Shown here: piece by piece, positions 43,599 to 55,500 of the stretch | Position numbering within the stretch: position 1 is the first letter of the stretch | Layout: each line of letters begins with the position of its first letter | Program-made: the position numbers and the translations under genes | Notes under the pieces: generated by a model | What the model was told of the DNA's origin: nothing | What the model saw: only the letters and a program-made list of their open reading frames with translations | The model's database searches: none | NCBI RefSeq assembly: GCF_000829695.1 | Contig: NZ_BBNN01000015.1 | Location: 496,001 to 560,000, forward strand | DNA length: 64,000 nt | Direction of reading: 5' to 3' | Source: Streptomyces sp. NBRC 110035 | GTDB taxonomy: Bacteria; Actinomycetota; Actinomycetes; Streptomycetales; Streptomycetaceae

Positions 43599-46500
43599 AT
43601 GCTCAGTCCGGGTTCCCGCGTCGAAGCAGAGGTCGCTCTGGAGCCGACCGACTTCGTCGTCCACGAGCACCGGCTCCGCGACGTCTGCCTGCTGCCGGGC
43701 AGCGCCCTCTTCGACGTGATCTGGCGGATGCTGGAGGCCCGTGGTCTCGACCCGGCGCGGGCGGTGCTGACCCAGGTGCTGTTCGCCGAACCTGTCACCA
43801 CCGCGCCGGGCATCGGCCGGGAGCTGCGCGTGGTGTTCGAGGCGGACGACACCGGCCGGGTCGGTGTGCGCGTCACCAGCCGCCCCGTCGGCGAGCTCAC
43901 ACTCGGTGCGCCCTGGGTGGAGAACCTCCGCGCGCAACTCGACTGGTCCGGGCGGGCGCTGCCCGCGCTGGCCCCGGACGTCCGGGACGCGGCCGACGCC
44001 ACCGGCGACATGGCGCAGGTGTACGGCAGGGCGCGCGCCCAGCAGGTGCACCATGGGCCGCGCATGGCCTGCACCGGTACCGTCCGGCGCGGCCCCGGCG
44101 GTCTGCTCGCCGAGATCGACCTCGGCACCGGCGCCGGGAGCGAGGACTTCTACCTGCACCCCGCCCGCCTGGACGCGGCCACGCTGCTGGGGTTCTGTCA
44201 GACGCCGCCGGAGAACGACCCGTTCGTGCCGATGTTCGTTAGCAGGTTCCGTGCGGTCCGGCCCCTGCGCGGACCGGCCCTGGTCCATGTCCCCGAGGCG
44301 GAACGGCTCACCGATTCCGGCGAGTTGCTCAGCAATGACGTCCGCATCTACGACCTGGACGGCGAGCCGATCGCCGAGATCGTGGGCTTCGCGTCCAAGC
44401 GGCTGCGACCGGGCGCGGCGGTGTCGGCCCCGGAGGCTCCCGTGCCGGTGGCTCCGGAGCGGGCCCCGGTCCCCGCTGTCTCGTCGGCAGTGGCTCCCGA
44501 GGTGGGAGAGCGGCGGGCGACGCCGGTGGGCGGAGCGATGGCCGACCGGGTGCGCGCGGTGGTCGCCGGGCACCTCGGCCGGCCCGCCTCCGACGTGCCC
44601 ACAGGAGTCGGCTTCTACGAACTCGGCCTCAACTCGGTCGACGTGCTGCGGATCGCGGAGCAGTTGGAGGAAGTGGTCGGCTCGACCCTCTACCCCACAC
44701 TGCTCTTCGAGCACACGACAGTGGACGCCGTCGCCGCTTTCCTCGTCTCCGAGTACGGGGAGACCTCCTCGTCCGAAGACGTGTCCCCGGATGCGGAGAC
44801 CGGTTCGGCCGAAGCGGCCCCCGGGACCGGCGACGCCCGGCTGCCGGGTGAGCTCGTCGCCTTCGAACCGGTCTGGACCCCGGCGCCCGCCCCCGTGCCG
44901 GGGCACGGGTACGGGGACATCGTGGTGTTCGGCGCGGCGTGGGCCCAGGCATTGCGGGCCGCTCGCCCGGACCGCCGGGTCGTCACGCTGGTGCAGGACG
45001 GGCCGGCGCCGGTCGGCGGCTACGTCGTGGACCAGTGGGACCGGGCGGACCTGACCGGCCTGCTGCACCGGATGGCCTCCGACGGGATCGAACCGTCCGT
45101 GTTCATCGACGCCACCTGGCCCGCGCCCGCGCCGTACCCCCGGCTGTGGGCACTCGCATCGGCCCTCGTCGACAGCCGCAGACCCGGCCCGCACCGGTTA
45201 CTGGTGGTGCACGGGCCGAACGCCGACGCCGGGTACCAGGCACTCGGCGCGTTGCTGCGCACCCTCGGCACGGAGGTGCCCGCACTGCGCTGCCGCGTGG
45301 TCGCCCTGCCGACCGGCACGCCCGACGCGGCAGTCCTGCTCGCCGAGGCCGACGACCTCACGGCCGACGTGGAGGTGCACCACTTGGGCGGCCGGCGGCT
45401 GGTGCGCCGCCACCGGCCCGTACCCCTCCCGCCGCCGGAACGGGCGCCGATCCGGCGGGGCGGCTCGTACCTCGTCGCGGGAGCCGGCCGGATCGGTCTG
45501 CACGTTGCCAACTGGCTGGCCCGCGAGTACGGGGCCGAGCTCACCCTCGCTGCCCGTCGCCCGGAGCCGCCCGAGACCTCCAGGCTCCTCGCCGAGTGGC
45601 GGGAAATCGGTGTGACGGCGCGTTACGTGCGGGCCGAGCTCACCTCGGCGGCCGATGTGGCACGTCTGACGGAGGCCGCCCGGCGCACCCAGGGGCGTCT
45701 CGACGGGGTGTTCCAGTGCGCGGGCGCGGTCGAGGACGCGGTGTTCTTCCGCAAGCGGCCGGAACGCGCCGCCGCCGTGCTCGCAGCCAAGATCGACGCG
45801 GTCACCCTCCTCGACGAGGCGACCTCGGCCGACGACCTCGGCCTGTTCGTGGCGTTCTCCTCGCTCGCGGCCACCCTGCCCAGCCCCGGCCAGTGCGACT
45901 ATGCCTACGCCAACGCCGCCCTCGGCGCGCTGATGCGGCGCCGCACCGGGCCGGGCTGCAGTCTCGCCGTGGAGTGGCCGTACTGGTCGGACGGCGGAAT
46001 GACCGCGCCCGCCGACGCCCTGCGGCACGACCGGCAGACGCACGGACTGGCACCGATGCCCACCGCGGCCGGACTCCGCGCCCTCGGCGGCGCGCTGGCC
46101 TCCGGCGCGTCCCATCTGCTGATCGGTTACGGCGAACCAGACCGGATCGCGATCGCGCTCGGCACCGCGACCGAACCCGGGTCCGCCACCACGGCCACAT
46201 CCGGTACGGCTCCCACGACCGGGACCGCGGCCGGGACCGGCACCGAGCCCGGTGCCCCGTCCGACACCGATCTCGTCCTCGCCCCGGCCGCACCTCCCGC
46301 CGAGGCAAGGGGCGGGGTGGACGATGACGCCATCGCCGTGATCGGCATGGCCGGCCGCTACCCGCAGGCCGCCGACGTGGCGGAGTTCTGGCGCAACCTC
46401 AGCGCGGGACGCGACTGCGTCACCGAGGTACCGGCCGACCGTTGGCCGCACGAGCAGTTCTTCGACCCCCGGCCGAACACACCGGGCCGCACGTACGGCA

Positions 46501-49500
46501 AATGGGGCGGGTTCCTCGACGGTATCGACCGTTTCGACCGCGCCTTCTTCGGCATCTCCCGCCGCGAGGCCGAGCGGATGGACCCGCAGGAACGGCTGTT
46601 CCTGACCACCGCCTGGCAGACGGTCGAGGACGCGGGATACCGGCCCGACCAGCTCACCGACCGCCGCGTCGGGGTGTTCGTCGGAGTGATGTCGTCCCAC
46701 TTCCAACTGGTGGACGCTGCGCCGGACGAGCCACTGCCTCTTGCCCTGCACTCGTCCGTGGCCAACCGGGTGTCCTACCGGATGGACCTGCGCGGCCCCA
46801 GCATGGCGATCGACACTGCCTGTTCGTCGTCGCTGACGGCGATCCACCTCGCCGTGCAGGCCATCCGCTCCGGCGAGTGCACCTGGGCGCTGGCCGGCGG
46901 GGTGAACGTCATGCCGCACCCGGAGAAGTACCTGCAACTCGCCGCCGGGCAGTGGCTGTCGCGCGATGGACGATGTCGCAGCTTCGGCGAGGGCGGCACC
47001 GGTTATGTACCCGGCGAAGGGGTGGGCGCACTGCTGCTCAAGCCGCTCGCCGCCGCGCGGGCGGACGGCGATCACGTGTACGGCGTGATCCGCGGCTCCC
47101 GCCTCAACCACGGCGGCCGGGCCAGTGGATTCACTGTGCCCAGCCCGGGCGCGCAGACCGACGTGGTGACCGGAGCCCTGACCGCCGCCGGCGTCGACCC
47201 GGCCACCGTCAACTACGTCGAGGCGCACGGCACCGGCACCTCGCTCGGCGACCCGATCGAGGTCCAGGGACTGCGCGACGCGTACACGGGTGTGGACACC
47301 ACCTGCGCCCTCGGTTCGGTCAAGTCGGTCATCGGCCACCTGGAGAGCGCCGCCGGGGTGGCCGCCGTGACCAAGGTGCTGCTCCAACTGCGGCACCACA
47401 CGCTCGCCCCCACGCTGCACTGCGACGAGGTGAACCCGGCGCTGCGCATCGACGAGAGCCCGTTCCGGCTCCAGCGCACCGCCGAACCGTGGCAGCCGGG
47501 AGCGGCCGGAGTCCGGCGGGCGGGCGTCAGCTCGTTCGGCGCCGGCGGCTCCAACGCCCACCTCGTCCTGGAGGAGGCGCCCCCGCCCCGCGCCGCCCCC
47601 GTACCAGCCGGGCCCGCCGTACTGGTGCTGTCCGCCGAGGACGAGGAACAACTCGCCCGGGTGGCGGGGGACCTGCTAGCCGTCCTGGAACAGGGCGACG
47701 AGCAGGTCCGCCACGCGGTCGCCGGTCTCCTCGGCGTGCAGCCCGACGACGTATCGGCCACGGTGCCCCTGCGCGATCTGGGCCTGGAAGTGGTGGACCT
47801 GGAGCTCCTCGCGGCGTCGACCGGGCTTCGCGCCGACGAGCTCGCCCGGCGCACCCTCGACGAACTGGCCCCGGGCGAGGGAGCGGAGCGGCTGCACGAC
47901 CTCGCCTACACCTCCCAGGTCGGCCGGACCCCGCGGGCCCACCGGCTGGCCGTGGTCTGTGCCGACAGCTCCGCCGCCCGCCGGGCGCTGCGGGCCCACC
48001 TCGCGGGCGAGGCCCCGCCACCGGGCGCCTACTGGGGGCGCGAGCCGGGCGGCGCGGACCCGGCCGGTCTCGACGACGCGGTGCGCGAGCGGCAGTGGGA
48101 CCGGCTCGCCGAAGCCTGGGCGGCCGGGGCCGACGTGCCCTGGCACCGCTGTCACCCGGCCGGCCTGCGACGGGTGCCGCTGCCGCCGTATCCCTTTCGG
48201 GGCGAGCGCTGCTGGCCGGGCCTGTGGCGCGCGGAGAACGCGGGGGGAGCGGACACGGCTGCCGTCGCGGGCACCCCTGCCGCCACACAGGCCACGGCCG
48301 TGCCGGGCGTCCGCGCCCGGGCGGGCACCACCGCCGGGAGACAAGCGGGTGCCCGGCCCCGAGTCGCTCCCAACACCGCTGCTACGACGGGAGTCACCGC
48401 GGTGACGGACACCGCTGCCGCGAACGGTGGAGCGCCGGAGCCGCCGCGGGCGCCGGATCCCGATCCGGACCGGCCCGCGTGCGAGACACGCCTGCTGCCG
48501 GACGGAATCCTCCTGGTCACCCTCGGCCGCAGCACCTTCACCGACGAGCTGCTGGACGGCTTCCGGGAAGCCCTGGTGCGGGCAGCCGCCGACGAGGCGG
48601 TGTCCTGCGTGGTGATCACCGGGAGCGGCGAGGTGTTCAGCATGGGCGCCACACCAGAGGCGATGGCCCGACTGGCCGCCAAGCAGGGCACGTTCGCCGA
48701 CGTGTCCTTCCTGCACCAGCTAGTCCTCGCGTGCGACAAGCCGGTCGTCAGCGCCCTCCAGGGCCACGCCAGCGGCGGCGGCCTGGTGTTCGGCCTGTAC
48801 GCCGACGTGGTGGTGATGGCGCGAGAGGCGAGTTACGGCGTGCCGTTCCTCACCTACGGTTTCACCCCCGGAGCCGGCGCCACCTTCTTCGTGGAGCGCA
48901 AGCTCGGTACGGCGGTCGCCGAGCAGTTGTTCTACACCGGACGCACGTTGACCGGTGCGGAACTGCGCGAGCGCGGCGCCTCGGTGGACATCCGTCCGCG
49001 TGCCGACGTCCTGTCCACCGCCCTGGGGTACGCCCAGTCCATCGTCCGGCAGTCCCGCACGGCCGCCGCCGAGCTCAAGCGGGAGCTGGCCGGACGCACG
49101 CTCGCCGCTCTGTCCGACGTGATCGAACGGGAGTTGCGCATGCATGAGCGAGTGCTGGGCGGCGAGGCCGTCGAACGCGTCCAGAGCCGCCTGGGACGCG
49201 AGTCCGCGCCGCCCTCCCCGACCGCCGCGGCGACCGCACCAGCCGCGCCGCCCGTGTCTTCCGTGCCGCCTCACCCGCCCGTCCCCTCCGTGCCGCCGGC
49301 ACCGCATGTGCAGCCGGTACCGCCGCCGGGACCTTCCGGGTCGGCCGGCGAAGAACTGCGGGACGTCGTCGTCGAGGTGGTGGCCGCTCAGCTCTACCTG
49401 GCACCGCACGAGGTCGATCTGCGGCAGACGTTCTCCGACATGGGACTGGACTCGATCGGCGCCGTCGAGGTCACCAACACCCTTGCCTCCCGGCTCGGCG

Positions 49501-52500
49501 TCCACCTGGAGTCGGTCCTGGTCTACGAGCGGCCGACGGTCCCCGAACTGGCCGATGCCGTGGCCGAGGCCGTACGCAACAAGCAACAGGTGGCCGACGC
49601 CGCCGTGGCCCCGCGCGTCGGGGCGTCGGAACCGGCCCGGCCCGCCGAGCCTGTGACGGACGGGCCGGCCCCGTCGCCCGTCGGCACAGCCGCGCCCGCC
49701 CCGGCGACGGCACCGCTCGTAATCCCCGTTCCCGCCCCCGTCGTGGCGGCCGTGTCCTCGCCGGAGCCAGGGGCCGCGGTCCCGCTCGTGCTGCGTGGCG
49801 TCGGCGCACGCGCCGGGCAGCACGCGGCCCCCGCGGCACCCGCCGCGCCGGGCCCGGTCGGTACCGCCGTACCCGCCGCTTTCACCAGGCCCGCGGCGAC
49901 CGTGGCGCCGGACCCCGCCCCGCCACCGCACGACGCGCACGCCATCGCGGTGATCGGGATGTCCGGCCAGTTCCCACACGCGCCCACCCTGGAAGCATTC
50001 TGGGCCGCTCTGGTCGATCGCAGGCAGCACACCGAGGAGGTTCCGGCCGAGCGCTGGGACACCAGCGTCCACTACGACCCGGCGGGGCCCCCCGGCACCA
50101 CGACCAGCAAGTGGGCGGCGTCGCTGTCCGGCATCGACCGGTTCGACGCGCCGTTCTTCCGTATGTCCCCGCTGGAGGCGGAGGACATGGACCCTGAACA
50201 GCGGCTGTTCCTCACCGAGTCGTGGCGCGCGCTGGAGGATGCCGGCTACGCGGTCGGCCCCGACACACCCACGTCCTGCGGTGTCTTCGTGGGCTGCACG
50301 CAGAGCGACTACCGGCACCTCCGCCGCGCCGCCGGACGGCACGACACGGCGCACAGTTTCCTCGGCGGCGCCCCGTCGGTGCTGGCGGCCCGCGTCTCGT
50401 ACTTCCTCAACCTCACCGGCCCCACCGCCGCGGTGGACAGTGCCTGTTCGTCGTCCCTGCTCGCGGTGCACCTGGCCTGCCAGAGCATCCTGAGCGGGGA
50501 CTGCGAGATGGCGGTCGCGGGCGGGGTCGCGCTGATGCTGGGCCCCGACATCCATGTGCAGACCAGCGCTGCGGGCATCCTGTCGACGACCGGCCGGAGC
50601 GCGCCTTTCGACGCCTCCGCCGACGGCATCGTGCTCGGCGAGGGGGTCGGCGCCGTGGTGCTCAAGCCGCTGGCCCGCGCGCTCGCGGACGGCGATCACG
50701 TCCACGGCGTCATCCGGGCCGGCGGCGCCAACGGCGACGGCCGCAGCAACGGCATCGCCGCGCCCAGCGGACGCGCCCAGGCCGACCTGCTCACCCGGGT
50801 CTGGCGGCGAGCGGGCATCACCCCCGACGAGATCGGTCTGATCGAGGCGCACGGCACCGGCACCCCGCTGGGCGACCCGATCGAGGCGAAGGCGCTCGCG
50901 GAGGCGTTCACCCGGACGGGATCGACGACGGCGTCCTGCGCGCTCGGCTCGGTCAAGGGCAACTTCGGCCACACCACCATGGCGGCGGGCATCGCCAGCC
51001 TCCTCAAGGTGCTGCTGGCGCTGCGCCACAAACAGTTGCCGCCGACCGCCGGGTTCGCCTCGCCCAACCCCCGGCTCGACCTCGACGACAGCCCGTTCCA
51101 GGTGGTCACGGAGGTGCGGGATTGGCCGCCGGGCCCGAGCGGGCAGCGCATCGCCGCGGTCAGCAGCTTCGGCGTGAGCGGCACGAACTGCCACCTGGTC
51201 GTCGCTGAGGGCCCGGCCCGGCCGCGGCACCTGGGACCGCGCAGCTTCGTCGTACCGGTCTCGGCCCGTACCCCCAGGGAACTCGGGGAGCAGCTCGGCG
51301 CCCTGGCCGAAGCGGCGCCGTCGGCGCCGGAACTCGCTGACGTCGCCTACACCCTGTGCTTCGGACGCCGCCACCACCCGGCGCGCGCCGTCGTCGTCGC
51401 GGACAGCCTCGACGACCTCGCCGTCCATCTGCGGGCCGCAGCGAACGGTGCCCCGCCGTCCCTGGCGGCGGCCACGCCGGAGCAGCGTCGCCTCGCCGAC
51501 GAGTACCTCGCAGGCGGCAGCCCCGCGTTCGGGACGCAGTTCCACGGGATCGAGGCCCGCCGCACCCCGCTGCCACCGCATCCGTTGCGCGGCACCCGGT
51601 ACTGGCCGAAGCCCCCGGCCGCTCCTGCGACCGCTCCCGCCGCGGGCCTCACTTGGTGGGTGGCCCCGGACGCCTGGCAGGTCGCCGACCACCGGATCGG
51701 GGACACTCCGGTGCTGCCCGGCACCGGCGCGCTGGCCCTCGCCGCGATCGCGGCGGGCGACGACGGGACGCTGGAGCTGTCCGGAGTGCGGTGGCTCCAG
51801 CCGCTGCGCGCCGGTACGGCGCAGGAGGTACGGGTCGAGATGGACGGCTCCCGCTTCAGCCTGCGTTGCGCGGGGACGGACTTCGCCACGGGCACGGTGC
51901 GGCCCGTTCCGGCGCCGGCCGCACCGCTCCCGGTCGACGACATAGCCCGGCGCTGCACCGGCCACCGGTCGGGCAAGGACCTCTACACCCGGTTCGCCGC
52001 CGCCGGACTGCACTACGGCCCGGCCTACCAGGTGGTCGACGAGGTGTGGGTGGGCGACGGCGAGGCGCTCGGCCGGCTGACCGTCGCCGAACGATCCACG
52101 TGGAGCAGCGTGGTCGACGTGGCCGCACTGGACGGCGCCGTCCAAGTGGCTTCCGTCCTGGCCGGAGAGGGGGAACTGCTGCTGCCGTTCGCGGCGGCCC
52201 GGGTGGTGGTGCGCCCGGCCGACGGGGCGCCGACCTGGGCGCACGTCAGCCGGACCCCGGAGGGCATCACGGTCCGGCTCGCCGGAGCCGACGGCTGGGA
52301 GCACGCCCGCATCGAGGGCCTGGTTGCCCGTGAGGCGCGCACGGAGCACCCGCGCCCGGCGCGCGCCGGTCAGTACGGCGAGGTGGCGGCCCCGGGGCAG
52401 TCCCCCCGTACAGCCCCCGAGGCACCGTCGTCGTCCCGTACAGCCGGTGCGGGGGAGGAGGACGGCGGGCCCGCGGTCTCCGTACTCGTGCCCACGTGGA

Positions 52501-55500
52501 CGTCGGTGGGGGAGGGAGACCTCTCGCCCGCCCAGTCCGGACGTGCCCTGGTTCTCCACACGCCCGGCGCGGAACCGCTGGCCCGGGAGCTCGCCGCCCG
52601 GTGCGGCGGCGAACTGCTGCCGCTGGCCGCCGGACCGGACCGGTTGGCACGCCCCGACCTGGACTCCGTTCACGTGGTGGCGACCGGCGACAGCCCGGCC
52701 GACCCCGACGAAGACCCCACCCTTGCGCAGGTGTTCGACTGTGTACGGGTGCTGGCTCAGGGCCCGGCGGCCCGCCGGCCCTTGAACCTGACGGCGGTCC
52801 TCGAAGGGGTGCTGCCCGCCGGCGGACGACCCGTCACGGCTCCCGCGCGGGCGGGCATCCTCGGTGTGCTGCGCGCCGCCGGCGCCGAACACCCCCACTG
52901 GCAGGTACGCGGCCTCGACCTCGGCGACGCGGGCGTGGAGGCGCTGCTGCGGGCCCCGGCCGGGCACCCGGCGCCGGCCTGGCGCGACGGCCGCTGGCTC
53001 ACCCGGGTCTTCCGGCCTCTGACGGCCGCGCCCACCACGGCCCGGCTTCCGCAGGCCGGGACCGCGACCCCGGGCGGCCCCGCAAGCCCCGCCTCGCCCT
53101 GGCGCGACCGTGGCGTCCATCTGATCGCGGGTGGCGCGGGTGGCATCGGTTTCGCCCTGAGCCTGTACCTGGCCCGGCACACCTCCGCCGACTTGGTCTG
53201 GCTGGGACGCCGACCGGCCGACGCCGAGGTGGCCGCACGGCTGGCGGAGGTCGAGGCGGCCGGCGGCCGGGTCCGGTACGTGCGGGGTGACGTCGCGGAA
53301 CCCCGCGACGTCCGGGCCGCGCTCGCCGTGGCCCACACCGAGTTCGGCCCGGTCACCTGCGCGGTGCACGCCGCCCTGGAACTGCGGGACCGGACACTGG
53401 CGTTCGCCGACGCGGACGACCTGCGGGCCACGCTGCGGCCCAAGGCCCGGGGCGTACGGGTGCTCCACGACGTGCTGCGCGACGAACCCTTGGACCACTT
53501 CGTCCTCTTCTCCTCGGCCGCCTCCGCGATCGACTCGCCCGGCCAGGCCGCGTACGCGGCGGCCAGCTCCGTCGAGGACGCCCTCGGGCAGGCGCTGCAC
53601 GCCGCGGGCCCGGTTCCGGTGACCGTCGTCAACTGGGGCTACTGGGGCAGTGTCGGAGTGGTCGCCGCGCCGGAACGGGCCCGGATCATGGCGGCGGCCG
53701 GAGTGGGCTCGATCGAACCCGCCGACGGATTCGCCGCCCTGGGGCAGATCCTCACCGCCCGCGTGCCACAGGCCCTCGTCGCCCGGGCCACCCCGGAAGC
53801 GCTGAGCAGACTCGGAGTGACTGTGCGGGAACCGTCCGAAGACAGCCTCGAATCCCTGGCGGGCGCCCTGCTGGCCGCTGAACTCACCGCCGCCGGAGTG
53901 CTGCCCGCACCAGGTGCACGGTGCTCCGCCACGACGATGGCCGAACGGCTCGGCGTCGTACCCGCCCATCGCCGGCTGTTCGACGCCCTGTTGCCCATTC
54001 TCGAACGCGCCGGGGCGGTGCGCTGCGAGGGCGCGGACCTCATCGGCCTCGGCGGCACCGGACCGGCCGGTGCTCCCGCACGGCCGCATGCTTCCGTCGA
54101 GGCGCAGGAGCAGCTGCTGCGGCGATGTGTGGCTGCGCTGCCCGAGGTGCTGGCCGGGCGCCGCAACCCGTTGGAGGTGCTGTTCCCCGGCGGTTCGACC
54201 GACCTCCTCGCGCGGTTCTACGGCGGCGGCGCGGCCGAACGCGCCGCCAATCAGGAGCTCGCCGCCCGGGTGCGCAGCCAGGTCGACGCCTGCGGGCCCG
54301 GTGCACGAGTGCTCGAGATCGGCGCGGGCACCGGCGCCACCACGCGCCACGTGCTGGCCGCACTGGACGGCGCCGCACCGGTCGAGTACGTGTTCACCGA
54401 CCTGTCGGCCTCGTTCCTGCGGCAGGGCGAACAGGCCCTGCGGGCGCACGCACCGGACGCCGTCACCCTGCGGTACGCCCGTTTCGACGCGGAACGGGAA
54501 CCCGCCGTCCAGGGCTTCGGAGCCGATCACGACGCGGTGGTTGTCGCCGGTGTGCTGCACGCCACCTCGGACGTCACCGCCGCGCTGCGGCACGCCGCCG
54601 AGCTCCTGCGTCCGGGCGGCCTCCTCCTGGTGCACGAGACCACCGGGCGTTCTGACTTCCTGACGCTCACCTTCGGGCTGACCGAAGGCTGGTGGCGCTA
54701 CCAGGACCCCGAGCTGCGCCAGCCCCACTCGCCGCTGCTCACGCCCGGAACCTGGCACGCGGTTGCCGGGAAGGCAGGCCTCACCGACGTCGAGGTGACC
54801 GCGGCGGCGGCCACGGGAGCGGCGGGTCCCTGTCTGCTCACGGCCCGCAGGGAACCGGCCGCCGTGACGCCGGACCAGGTATCCACGGCACCGGACCCGG
54901 CCGTCCCCACGCCCGAGGCGGCCCGCCACTACGTGCGCGCAGTGTTCGCCGAAGTGCTCCGGCACGATCCGGAGGACCTCGGCGACCACGCGGCCTTCGA
55001 CGACTTCGGCATCGACTCACTGGTCAGCCTCACCCTCATCGGCCGGTTCGAGGCCGACCTGGGCGCACTGCCGTCGACGCTGCTGTTCGAGCACCTGACC
55101 ATCGCAGCTCTCGCCGACCACCTGCGCGCCATGCGGCCGACGGAGCTGGCGGCAGCGACCGGAACGCCCCGCACCGGCCCTGGGACGATCTCCGAGGTCC
55201 GCCCTGACACCGGGGCGCCTTCTGTGGCCCGTACCGGATCCGGGGCAGCCCTTGTGGCCCGTACCGCAGGGACGGAACCCGCTTCGCACGACGGGGCCGT
55301 GCGGCCCGACGACATCGCGATCGTCGGCGTCAGCGGCCGGTACCCCGGCGCGCCGGACCTGGACGCCTTCTGGCGGCTGCTGTCGTCCGGCGGGGACGCC
55401 GTCACGGAGGTGCCGGAGGACCGGTTCGACTGGCGGGAGTACTACGACGCCCGGCCCGGCACCCAGAACCGGCTCTACACCGCACGGGGCGGGTTCATCG

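Noticed and set aside
48720..54989. Very long minus-strand open frame (2,089 codons)
   Set aside because: It is antisense to PKS2; the translation is low-complexity Arg/Gly/Ala/Val/Asp-rich, as expected opposite GC-rich codons. Likewise the long antisense frames at 3,386-6,595, 6,456-10,064 and 56,508-60,083.
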